This document shows, piece after piece, positions 11,029 to 22,800 of a DNA stretch of 64,000 nucleotides. The stretch is from Cuscuta epithymum. Lineage: Eukaryota; Streptophyta; Magnoliopsida; Solanales; Convolvulaceae. Both the position numbers and the translations under genes were made by a program. The stretch covers positions 372,001-436,000 of the forward strand of contig CAMAPF010000119.1 of assembly GCA_945859915.1 (NCBI GenBank), given 5' to 3'. Position 1 is the first letter of the stretch. Every line of letters starts with the position of its first letter. The notes under the pieces are model-generated. The model was not told the DNA's origin and ran no database searches. It saw only the letters and a program-made list of their open reading frames with translations.

Positions 11029-11824
11029 AACATTGCTAATGTGGACCGAACCCGAAGAAATTCCGAAATGCTTTGCACATCTTCTTTATCCCGCAACCAT
11101 GGCAATATTCTCTTAAAAGCTTCAATCAGCCTTCTAAAGCCACGTTTTCTGCAGCTATCCCATCTCAAAAGTTATTTACCACACAGAGAGAGTGTGTCAC
11201 TAACAGTAACCGACAACTAGGTACCTACACTCCAGCTGCTCCAAACAACAGTACGACACTCATCCATTCCCAACTAAGTATTTTCAAATTTAAAGTTTTT
11301 TCGTCTACTTTGAGGCTCGATCGGGATCACTTACATGCGCCTCCAACAACGAAGCCTGGACTGAGATAAACATATTCCATCATTCATCGCTAAACAGAAT
11401 TCTGTCAAGTTTCTCTTCTACCCAGTTCATTGTCCCCTTGCCTCTTTCCCATGTCAACTGATACCCCGAGAATGGGAAATCACGTAAGCTGTTTGCCATT
11501 ATTGCTGTTTGGAAGCCCCTCTGCTTCCACCTTGAATGAGGTATACAACCCTTCTTCTCAGAATCATATATAGGATGCCCTTAAAATCCCCAATTACCAT
11601 CCATGGTAGGTTACTTTGTCCGGCCAGATCACATAATAATGCACAAGCTTCTCTCCTCCGCTTAGTCTCCGGATATCCACAGAAGCAGGTGAGCCGCCAC
11701 TGATGCCCACCAACTAATAAGCAAACATTGCAATCAATATAGGTGCTCTGTATTTCGAGTATGTCCACCCCCGTCTCATCATTCCAACACAAAGCCAAGC
11801 AGTCTAAGACGCCACCATAGCCAT

Positions 11825-13230
11825 CACAGTCAGGGCAACGGGCAAGTCGAGAATGCCAACAAAATTATACAGGAGGGCCTCGAGAAGAAATTGGAAGCTG
11901 GGTCAATGAATAGCACAACATACTCCAGGCATACAGGACTACCATGAGACGCGCAAGAGGTGAAACTCCATTCGCCCTATCCTAACGATTCAAAGGCAAA
12001 AGTATCCACATATATGATCCTCCCATCCCGGCGGGTGGAAGAGTATGAAGCAGAAATGAATGATGAAAACATGAGGATTGATCGCCACCTCATCTGAAAA
12101 TGAAGGGAGCAGGCCAACCTACGAGCTGAAAACTACCGAAGGCAGGTTAAATCTTATCACTACGCCAACTCTGCCCTAGGGAATTCCAAGTGGCATACTA
12201 TATCCTCCAAAAAAGAGAAGCGAGCTAGAGCTGTCAAACGGGCCAACCCGCCCCGACCCGCCCCGACCCGCGGCGGGTTATGAGTTTCACGGGTCGGGGC
12301 GGGCCAACCCGCTTACTATCGGGCCAGAATTTTTATGACCCTAACCCGACCCACCTAACCCACGGGTTATGCGGGCCAGCCCGCGGGCCATAAATGTCAA
12401 AACAAAAAAAATTAAATATCTAAATTAAAATCCAAACACAATTGTAATAGCAATTAAATATCTAAATTAAAATCCAAACACAATTAAAAAGGAAAAAATT
12501 AGTGCTTGAAAATCCTTTGGTTGTATGTTTGAATGTATCATCGGGGGTAAGTGGTATACTTAAAAAGTTAAAAGATGAAATACTTACAAGCTTTAATGTA
12601 TTATTGTGGGTATACTTAAGCTGAAATACCGCAACTACCTAATTTCTCATTTATTTAGCCTGATTTGGATATCATGAATAAAACAACATAGAAGTCCTTA
12701 TGTTATAAAACAATATAGCAATGAATACATTAAAAATACATTTATTTAGTCTAATTTGGATATCATGAACAAAATACATTAGTATTAGAAGTGAGGAAAG
12801 AACTAGAAGTAAAAAGAGAGTATAATAGAAGATATAATTGTCTTATATAGAAATAATATAATTAAAAATACATAGAATAAATTATATTTGTCCTCAGCCC
12901 GCGGGTTGGCCCGCAACCCGGACGGGTTGGCCCGCTAAACCCGCAACCCGATAGGGTTGACCCACTGAGCCCGCAAAACAATCGGGCCTGAAAATGATAA
13001 CCCTAACCCACTTATAAGTGGGTTGAAACGGGCCAACCCGCGGGTTTCGGCCCGTTTTGACGGCTCTAAAGCGAGCTAGCCAATCGAAGGAGGCAAACTC
13101 GCCCAAAAATATGAGGGCCCGTATATCGTCACCTCCATCATCAAGGAAGGCACCTACAAACTAAAACACCCCAATGGGTCAGAAGTACCATGATTGTGGA
13201 ATGTACACCGCCTGGTCAAATTATGTCAAT
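11825..13230 (+). pseudogene. Decayed Tat-lineage gypsy integrase C-terminus
   Basis: Frame-corrected reading of 11825-12225 resembles residues about 1785-1900 of the intact Tat polyprotein at 44402-50314 (motifs QVENAN, LEKKLEA, RRVEEYEAE and RAENYRRQVK). 13077-13230 continues with a KYEGPYIV...GTYKL...WNVHRLVK-like end. Stops and small deletions break the frame and the DDE core is absent. A hAT MITE at 12226-13068 splits it. Confidence 0.75.
12226..13068. mobile_element. hAT-type non-autonomous element (843 bp)
   Basis: Ends TAGAGCTGTCAAACGGGCC and GGCCCGTTTTGACGGCTCTA are imperfect inverted repeats, flanked by a perfect 8-bp duplication AAGCGAGC (12218-12225 and 13069-13076). The subterminal regions are rich in GGGTTGGCCCGC-type repeats around an AT-rich core without coding capacity. 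Confidence 0.9.
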
Positions 13231-14362
13231 AACTCAAGGCAATGGTGACGGGAAATTCCCCACGTCGGAAATATATGGATGCAACTTCACCCCCCCCCCC
13301 CCCCCCCCCCCCCGCCTTGAAGCCACTTATCAATGAAAATTATTGTTTTTATCAATGAAATTATTGTTTTCTATACATGTCTAAATGATTGAAAAGGGAA
13401 CAAAAAAATGAGTATGTCACCCCCACCCTGCAGTAAAAGTCTGGGAAAGCATGACCAATGACGACTTAATCTGGAACCGGAGGCCCGCGAAATGGACAAA
13501 GGCCCAAAAGGAGACGTTTGTCGCATCGTTTCCATTAGGGAATGATAGTCTCAAAAATATCTGAGACTTTGAAATACTCCAAACACTGAAGGGTGATTCT
13601 GAGGAGCTCTAAGTGCTAACCAAAAGCACGATCCCAACGGCCCTAGAGGCCGGTATCCCCTTATGTGCAGCAAGACGCCATGAGATGAGGTGCAGGAAAT
13701 AACCCCCCATCCGATAACTAGCTCCACAACAATATGATCAATGAGTCACACACCTCTCACTTCACACATAGAAGAGAAGTCTCCAAAAAATGAGGGAGCC
13801 GAGTACATGAAGACTAGCCAAACTCTAGCTACAAAAGAGAACCCCCAAAACATTTACAAGTCAAAAAATTTCGCTAAGGCAAAAGTCTTAGGGCCCCACC
13901 TCAAAATTTAGAGGATTGCCCCTAAGTTAAACTCATAAGTTATGAGCTATCCAATATGGCCACACAACTCACACGACCGATGTGCAGACAAATGTCCTAC
14001 AACCTTAAAATTACTAAGTACAAAAACCGCCCGGCCAAAGTAAGAAGTCATTCAAAAGAAAGATACAGGTGGCTAAACACAAATGTGGCCAAGTACAAAT
14101 GTGGGTCGACTCTTATGCCTTAGCTAAGAGTGTGGTCGTGACCTCGGCAGCACAAGTAAGTCACCACTGAGGTGATAGAGGGAAAAAGCAATACATACAC
14201 AAAGGGAAGAACAATATGCAATTCAATCAAAGAAAATGCCAAGCATAAAAGCAATTCAATTGCAAATAACAAATAAAAACTATGTGACACCTGATCACGC
14301 TTTTCTTAAACAAATGGAAAAATTACAACCGGTGGGCACTTTGGCCGTTACAAAGATGTTTC
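13231..14362 (+). other. Non-coding 3' region of the decayed Tat relic
   Basis: The text continues directly from the integrase relic and contains a run of 24 C (13290-13313). No reading frame is convincing. Its position corresponds to the long non-coding stretch after pol in the intact element. Confidence 0.5.
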
Positions 14363-14641
14363 TTACAAGGGAAGCCAAAATGATTCACACCATTTCAGCT
14401 CCTTGCGCAGATAAGCCTCGAGCTCTTCAAGGGCACCGCCCCTCTTTACTTCCTGCCGAGAAAAGCTCTTCATCCATTCATTGGCCTCATCATCTAAATC
14501 CGAGTCCAACACGGAATCCTGCCTCTCAGCCAATAGCTTCTTCATTTCCTCGACTGGGTTAATCATCACCGGGAGTAGGCCATAACCTTCAGGGGTGAAG
14601 TCCTTCTCCTTTTGACGCAACCGCCGGTACAACACCTGCAT
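14363..14641 (-). pseudogene. Relic of the Tat antisense ORF
   Basis: This 92-codon minus-strand frame contains VLYRRLRQKEKDFTPEGYGL. It resembles the C-terminal part of the antisense gene of the intact Tat element (IYRKLARHFNVDPKAFKPETYGL, near 52600). It lies downstream and antisense to the integrase relic, the same arrangement as in the intact copy. Confidence 0.55.
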
Positions 14642-15194
14642 GTGCCACTATTACATTTAATGACCTTTTGTAACGGCGGAAAATCATTACATTAGGTCCA
14701 AAAGTCTATTACATTCTATCAAATGTATGAGTTTCATGTCGTAACATTCGCCCGCGATATCTTTTCCCTATTGTAACAGTACGTAACGTTTTTTAAAACC
14801 AATTGTGACACGTTTTGAAAATAAACCAAAAGTGTTACCACTATCATTATCACCTAAGAGAGGTACAAATGTAACATTGTTTACTTAGCCAAATGTACTA
14901 GTAACACTTTAGCAAAAATATATAAAAAAATTTATAATGTATTAATAAATTTTTAATATACTACGTAGCATTTACTCTATACGAAGTATGTGTGGACGGG
15001 ATATTCTCAGTGTACAGATCTGAAGGTGGGTTTTCCAATTTGGTCAAAACACTCATCCCTCTGGACGCTACATCTTTGCCGGCTATTCGTCTTTAGGGAA
15101 TTAGATTTCAAGTATAGTTCTCCCATTTTTATTAGTAAACAGAAGTTATTAAAATAATAATGTGATATTAAAAGTAAATTTTCATTCATTGGGG
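14642..15194. other. AT-rich spacer, nothing recognised
   Basis: Repeated GTAAC/TGTAAC words occur (14660-14910) but there is no defined terminus or coding frame. Confidence 0.4.
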
Positions 15195-15346
15195 AATAGG
15201 ACTGTCATGTTTTTATTCCCAAAATAGGACTAATTACTGCCAAATTTGGAAAATACTGCCATGTTTGAAATCTGGTACTGTCAAAACATGACAGTAATTA
15301 GTCCTATTTTGGGAATAAAAACATGGAAGTCCTATTTTGAAATTTC
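15195..15346. mobile_element. Foldback MITE with near-perfect arms
   Basis: Arms of about 48 bp starting AATAGGACT...ATGTTTTTATTCCC and ending GGGAATAAAAACATGGAAGT surround a loop of about 60 bp. The word TAGTCCTATTT is shared with the larger inverted-repeat element at 59170-60520. Confidence 0.75.
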
Positions 15347-16848
15347 CAAATTTTTTTAGTCCCATTTTGGGTAATATCTCTTATTTTTATCATACACAAT
15401 AACATTTACGTAGTACATGTCTATATACTTCTAACATTTAGTTTATAAAAGTAGTTTATAAGTCTAGATTTGCACAATAATGAAATAATATCAGTTACAT
15501 AACTACATCTCACACACTATTAGCAGGGATGGATCCAGGATTTCGAGTCAAGGGGAGCGAAATTTTTTCATTAGTATAGGGGTGATTTTTTTCGCTCGTG
15601 TAGGGGAGTGATTTTTTTTCACTAGTGTAGCAGAGCAAATTTTTGTTGCTAGTGTTTGGCTTTGCAGCGATTTTTTTATTAAAAAAAATCCATTAATACA
15701 TACATGATGATATTTAAATCTATTACATTCTAAGTTTAGACAATGGAAAATAACTTTGATTTTATGATCAAAGCGCTCCAGAAAAAAGTCTTGATGCATC
15801 AAAGCATAAGAAATTGAAAAATCAAAGGGAAATTATTTCAAAATAAAAAGGACATATAATATTTATCAAATTATTTGAATATAAAAAGTTTAAAAGGCAT
15901 ACATCCACCAATACTTTTTAAATAACTTTTGTTTTGTTTAATCACATAAATCTTATCGGAATAAATGATTAATTTTTGAATTGCAATTTTTGTCTACCAA
16001 GGAGGGTGTTCGTGAGTCACGATAATTAGTTTCATTTTCTTAATATTACAATACTATGCATGAGATTATTATACATATACATGGTGCATATTATATTTGT
16101 ATTATTGCTAAAATAAGTTAAAGTTTATTGTCTATGCAATAAATTGTTTTTAAAAAGTAAGAAGTAAAATGATTGTAATTTAATGTTAAGTGACATTGTT
16201 AATATAGCACTCTAATGGTTCTTAATTTACCGAATTACCGGTGTAGGACTTTATCACCCCTCCTCACGACCAGACACTTCGTCTGGATTGTGCCGTCAAT
16301 CATTTTTTTCGTCGTTCGTCATTTTCATTTTTTATAATTGTGTCATCATTTTTCACAAGGGGATACCATGTTAAGACCCGGGATTCCATCCTAAAAGGTC
16401 AACCTGTTTGTAGGAGAAGTCTAGAGCTTAATATAACACTTTAATACTTCTTAATTTACCGGTATGGAACTTCATCAAACATCAACAAACATTTATATTT
16501 TGGATTCAATTCACATGATTTAAAAACTGTTTAAGTAGTGTGTCTGATAATTAAACATTACAAAACTAGGAATTTTTATATAACAAGTATCCTAAGTCTT
16601 GAATGTTCATAAATTGACAGCGTGTAACAGGTTAAGGTTATATATATAATTTTTGGGGCCAACTCAAGAATGCACGTAAATTGACACAAGTTCATAGATC
16701 CCCTAGTTATAATGAGTAAGCTGGTACCAAACATTCCCTATTGTTGAATTGTTCAAGATACAAACAATACCCAACAAGTCAATAATCACCGATTACACGT
16801 CCAAGTCCAGTGATCAGAATCTGATATAACTATTTGTGCAAACAATGC
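15347..16848. other. Intergenic sequence 3' of the TRM7 gene
   Basis: AT-rich. At about 15525 a stretch GGGATGGATCCAGGATTTCG resembles a terminus of a dispersed plant DNA element, followed by imperfect AGGGGAGTGATTTTTTTC repeats. No gene is seen. The 3' UTR of the methyltransferase gene must lie just below 16849. Confidence 0.4.
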
Positions 16849-19800
16849 TTACGAGCCAAGGGAAAGCTTATTGAGTTCCAAGACACCTTGACCTTGAGCT
16901 TTCTTCATTTCAAGAGCCCTTTTGTAGGGAGGAGCAATTGGAGGCTGTACAGGATCTAAACTCTGATAACTTCCATCTGCATTCTTGGAGAGGGGATATG
17001 ACCGGTCTGAGTCATACCCACTGAGGTCTCCGCAAGCCAAAAATGGTATATACACCTTGTTTGGTCCTTCCAGCCATCCACTACTACAATCTGCCATGTA
17101 ACAATGGTCAGAAGAAATTATTAGTGTTAGTTCACCACTTTACATGCAGATTGAAGAACAAACATTTTTTCAAATAGAAAGCAGTTTTGTTGTCAATTTA
17201 GTATGAGTATAATTTTGGGCCATAAATGACTTAATTGGAAAGTTCAAATTTATGCCCTTGAAGTTTTTAGGCACATATATTGATAGAGACTTTACTAAAC
17301 TGAAGAGAAGAGATAAATACTCTAATAAAGTGTATTCTAGAAGGAAATAGGGTTGTTATTAGTCTAGTCTTTTATGCGCAAATAATTATTGGTGGTTAGT
17401 CTTCATTACTATAAATAGACCATAGTAGGATATTGTAAGTAGACTGTTATCTTTGGATGTATTGTTGCCTTGAGAGTCCCTGTTGCCTAAGAAGTCCCTG
17501 TACCCTACGATTTACCCTTATATCATCAATAAACGTCTATTTCCATCTCTGTTCATCAGATCTGTGAGTTGGTTCATCAGATTTGTGACTGTGTCTAACA
17601 TTGGTATCAGAGCGTTAGGATCACTGGTGTGGAAATTCTGTCGCTAAAAGAAGTCTGTCGCAGATGGAGAAGAATCAGGAAAAGATCGAACAAAATCAAC
17701 AATCCTTCGATGATTGGGCTGCGGAGATGTGGAGTATGATAGGATCATGGGCTGAGGAGTATAATAATACAATAATAGAATAATGTTACATATTGTGTTA
17801 TTGTGTTTTAAGGGGTCCAGGCCTGGTATTATTTAGTTATGGGCCGGCCCGTAAGGAAAATCTTATAAATAGAAGCTAAGTAAGGAATAAGAGATAGGCA
17901 GAACTTGGGATCTGGATTGGGACTTGGGAGAGACCGGGGCACTCTCGAATTTGCCCTCACTTGTATCGTTTCCGTTCAATTTCAACATTTTCAGTTTTAG
18001 TATTCCAGAAATTCATCGTCAGATTTCCTTGTTCCTATCAATGGTATCAAAGCAGTCGACCAAGGGAAGCTTCGATCAACAGTCACGCGATAAAAAAATG
18101 GAGCACAGGGAACATCGACGGTCAGAGAGGAAGGAAGCGCGAGATGCACTTGTCTGCGGAAAAGGGGAAGGAACTACATCGACGATCCGATCAGCGTACT
18201 TCGCGCGGAAAAGAGGAGAAGCCGTTGGAAAAGGTTGAAAGTGATTGGGCCAAGGAGATGCGCCATATGTTGGGCAAAATTCGTCACAGACTCAAGCGGC
18301 ATAGAGACAGAGCGAGGAGCCCTCCTAGACAACGTCGGCCGATTGAAAATAATCAGGTGTCTTCATCCGTCGCTCTTCCTAGTTCACAATCGCGAACTGC
18401 AACACTTAGTTCGCAGACATCTTTGCAAGCGCATGTCTCTTCTCAGTCGCCATCACTTCCGTCCAGTTGTCTGGCTTCTTCGCGATCTTCATCTCACAGT
18501 TTGCAGCTGCGAACTTCATCTCACAGTTTGAAATCCCGAACTTCATCATCCACCAGCAGTTCACGACCAACAGTAACTTCTAATTCTCAGATTTCATTGC
18601 AAACATATTTCACTGGTTCGCAGGTTTCATCTCCCGCCTCTTTTAACAGTGCTCAAGTTTCATCTCCCACAATGAACTCTAAGTTGAGGCCAGCTGAACC
18701 ATCAATTACGGAACCGGACTCGGATAATGATAGGACTACTGGATATCTGCCAAATTATCTAGAGGATATGAAACCGCCTTAGGTGGATGAAAATGGAATT
18801 CGTTGGGGTAAAGTGGAAGAACAACTGTCAACGCAACCGGAGGATAAGGTAAAAGTCACAGATGTACCAGAGAGGAGGATTCAAGCACTGGAGTGGAAAT
18901 CTGATATAACTATGATGAATGTTGGGCCTGACGTTTTTGTATCCCCTATTGGGCCCAACCCCATGATGGATCAGTCACAACTTCTAGTGGGTACAGGAAT
19001 TGGCGCATTCTCACCTGCAATTGTGATGTTGAAACTGGGGCAAGCTGCTCCGGGAGTTCCTAATGGTGAAGGTTCTAAGGAGCTGGTTGTTAGTATGCCA
19101 CTATTAGAATTGCATACTGATGAAGGAAAGAAAACAGTAGTTGATGCTGGTTATGAAACCATTGCATATATCCTGCCTTTTGACCCTATTCAACAGCACT
19201 TAGCTTTTGGGATCACAGATGGTAGGCTGAAAGAATGTGGAGGGAATAATATCGAAAGCCTTATGGTATGGGAGCTGGAGAACAAACAATTGTCTTCCAT
19301 ATTAATAGGGTTGTCAAACATACCCACATTCTATGCTATATATGGCATTCATTACACGTTTATGGAGATGAACGATGATGATATTCAACCCACGGGACGT
19401 CCACCAGATAATCAGGGAAGGGCAGAAAATGTTGAGTCTGATGCCAGCTCACTTTTAAAGTCTGCTTTGCTTGAAGAGACAGATGCTGAAGCTGCAGAAG
19501 AAACTGAGAAAGTAGCAGAGGGGAACATTATGAAGAAGTATGCATTTTTGGTTTACTGGAAGAAATATGTAGATCACGAGGCACGGATAGGTTTGATGGA
19601 TAAAGCTGTTGTGGTCCCGAGCGAGCAAATCAAGGAGGAATATATTCTGTAGGCAGGTGGTTGCACTACTGTTTAATTGCTGTAAATACATATGGAGATC
19701 CTGAAACAAGTAGAGGGCTGTTTGAAGGTAGATTTTCACCTGAAGTTCCTCAATATCCTTCTCTGGAGGTTTATTCTGTTGCTGCAAGAGTTATGGCCTC

Positions 19801-22800
19801 TGTTATATGGGGAATGAGAGAAGAACATTTCTCAGAATCGGTGCTTTGGCTGTTAGATACTCTGAAATCTGATGGCAGCAACGTTGAGTGTTGTGGAGCT
19901 GCACAGGGCCTGAGCGAGTGGGTGCGAATGTTTAAAGAGAATGACTATATCCTGGAGGCGCAAAATGTGGTGCATTTGACAAAGTTTAATGTTTTTTATG
20001 CGACTTATGATACTGTCAGTATCAATCAAGGAGGTGCAGATGATCTGAAGAAGGAGGCAGTGATCAGAAGGTTTCAACAAGACTGGGTTCAAAATGAATT
20101 TCAAGCAATTATAGTTGCAAATGAAGGCGATTTTCGTGGTGTCCTATCTAGGGAGAATCAGACACGTGAGATATCAAGAGATCACAAACCTGATTTTGAA
20201 GATGAATCTGAGGGAGACGTGAAACACTTGCGACTATCTACCCTAATCAAAGAGGGACTCATATTCCCTAGAACCTTCAAGGTACAAGGAGAGCTACAGA
20301 TGAACAAAGGAAGCACACAGATTCTGATATTACTGAATTCTGGGGGCACTCTTAATCTCATATTTCAAAAATTGATAGAGGTGGTGCAAATGTACTATAA
20401 ATCAGCAGTAATGTTTCAAGTCGAGATGGGGAAAGGAGAGCAAATATCACTCCCGAGCAGTTGTGAGGTACTACAGACTTGGGTACACCATTTAGTGATA
20501 ACTGAGGACTCCTTTTTGTTAGATCTTGGAGAGATTAATGTGATTCTGGGAATGGGACCACTAGCCAATTATGGAAATGTAGAGAAAAATTTCAGGATAC
20601 ACAACATAAAGTGGTTGGGAGATGGGCCAGAGATGCAGTTGCTGGGAGATTTTAAACCTTTGCAACATTGAGGAGCAGTATGCAACAAAGTCATTGCCTC
20701 TGTTCTTTCTTGCTATGCTCTTTCGGGCTATGAAAGGAGTGACCATGAAGGTTGAAATCAGGAAACTATGGGTTCAGAAATCTGTGAGGTATTGGGAAGG
20801 AAGAGGCGCCAGAAAGAAGATGAAGTTGAAGGTCAAGGCTGTTTCCTATCACCCACCTTGAGGACAAGGTGTTTGTCAAGGGGGGAGATATGATAGGATC
20901 ATGGGCTGAGGAGTATAATAATACAATAATAGAATAATGTTACATATTGACATATTGTGTTATTGTGTTTTAAGGGGTCCAGGCCTGGTATTATTTAGTT
21001 ATGGGCCGGCCCGTAAGGAAAATCTTATAAATAGAAGCTAAGTAAGGAATAAGAGATAGGCAGAACTTGGGATCTGGATTGGGACTTGGGAGAGACCGGG
21101 GCACTCTCGAATTTGCCCTCACTTGTATCGTTTCCGTTCAATTTCAACATTTTCAGTTTTAGTATTCCAGAAATTCATCGTCAGATTTCCTTGTTCCTAT
21201 CAGAGTAGAATAAACAAGATCCGTCATCAACCTCGCAGGCGAACTAGAGACCGAGCGCGAATTGTTTCATCTGGTTCGCACTCACAAAAGGCTTCGCGCG
21301 GAAAACTGGAGAAGACCGCGGAAAAGGTGGAGCGCGTAAAAATAGCGAAGGAGAAGCATATGAAGAGCAAAGAAAAGGTAGAAAGGGATGGGGCGAAGGA
21401 AAGATGGACCAGATTGGAGGAGTCGCGAACTGTTTCTCACTCTCAAAAGGATTCGCGCGGAACCTTGGGGAAGTTCACAGAAAAAGTTGAAGGCGAGAAA
21501 GTGGAGAAAGAGAAGCGTAAAAAAATGGAGAAAGAGAAACGCAAAAAAGTGGAGAAAGAGAAACGCGAAAAAGTGGAGAAGGAAAAGCCTTCAAACCTGG
21601 AGAAGGGGAAGCCCAAGCTGTGACAACATCGTCGGCAAGGAAGGTCGAGGACTGTGCGTCGCTGCATGAATTCGAAAAACAAAGAGGCGCAGCAGGAATT
21701 GGCTATTCAGCAGCACACCTATGGAGAAGAGGAACGCAATGATAAACCATCAGTTAATCTTCAACCTGAAGATGGAGCGGTTGTTGGATTCCCCAGACGT
21801 AAGATTGTTTCCAAGAACGATCGGGACCAGTCAGAACTTGAAATCAATAGGTTCAAGCTTCTTCAGGCAGGTGATATTTCTTCTCATATTGTACAGCAGA
21901 TGAACTGGCCAAATGCCTTCAAGAATGAAATGGTGTATTGTCATTCATTAAACATATTGTGGGAAGGATTATACATGTTTGGTATTCCTAGATTGGAAGG
22001 GGTTACGTCTATGAAAAATATTCAAACAGAGATGGTGAATGATGTGTCAATGGAAAAGTATGTGAAAAATATTCTGACAGTCAGGATAGTTATTGTGGGT
22101 AAAAAGGGTATAATAGTCCAGAGTATCTTAGCAGGACCATTGGGAAAGAATGATCTACAGATTTGTGCGTTTGGAGGATCAATCTTCACTCACTCCAATG
22201 ACAAATCTGGGATAGAAGCTAAGGGCTGCAGTTTGATGCTTTATACAAGTTGGGACTCCTCACATTATGGACTGAGATGGGCTGATAAGTTGACTCTTGA
22301 CTACCAGTTGAATACAATCCGTGTGGACCTGGACTTTACGAATCAAGCTGTTGTAGTTGATGTTTCCAACAGAAAGCATCTCATGGATTATTCATTAAGG
22401 CCAGATTTTGCTAGTGGTGTCAAAAGTGATGGAAAGTGGCTGGATGAAGTTATCAATGAAGTTTTTCAACAGTTAGTTAGGGAATTTTTGAAGAGATTGA
22501 TTGATCAAATAGTGGAAGTTTGTATGTGTGTTCGTGAAAAGGTTAAAACTGATCTGCTCTATGATCCATCTAGAGCTGAAACTCATCAGAGGAAGATGTT
22601 GAGATGTTACTATAATAGGGATCTCAAATCATATGCTTTTGAACAGGTGCCAGGTCATGAACAAACTGAGGTCAAATTTTTTGAAAAGAAGTGGGAACAA
22701 AAACCAAGAATTCAACAGGAGATACAGACACTGGGAAAATATTACAACACCAGGGAGCATTATGCCACGATGTCTTTACTTCTGTTCTTTCCTGCTGAGA

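Larger units (their letters stand above)
10191..11824 (-). pseudogene. L1-type LINE remnant (endonuclease and post-RT parts)
   Basis: The minus strand read right to left shows the apurinic endonuclease domain (11798-11499: WRLTCFCGYPETKRR and WMVIGDFKGIL). Next is a VEEKLDRILFSDE-like stretch at about 11340-11430, then an FWRKRAKEIGLR segment near 10770-10830. The FFHNAVKHRRRRNS motif follows at 10351-10490, and last a post-RT motif (FGGLWFRKLKGFNLAMLAKQ) at 10191-10335. The order is that of plant L1 ORF2, but the reverse transcriptase core is missing and stops are present. A SINE and a hAT MITE interrupt it, and the copia element cuts its 3' end. Confidence 0.75.
17737..21202 (+). mobile_element. 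Inner non-autonomous LTR element nested in its own family
   Basis: LTRs 17737-18040 (304 bp) and 20891-21202 (312 bp) begin TGATAGGATCATGGGC and end TTGTTCCTATCA. They appear identical except for 8 extra bases in LTR2. Perfect target duplication GAGTA lies at 17732-17736 and 21203-21207. A variant PBS TGGTATCAAAGC is at 18042-18053 and a polypurine tract AAGGGGGGAGATA at 20878-20890. It splits the first ORF of the outer element. Both elements encode a similar basic segment (outer NKIRH...RRRTRDRAR, inner GKIRHRLKRHRDRAR), so they are related families. Confidence 0.9.

Noticed and set aside
13290..13313. Run of 24 C
   Set aside because: Could be an assembly or sequencing homopolymer problem as easily as biology; no function proposed.
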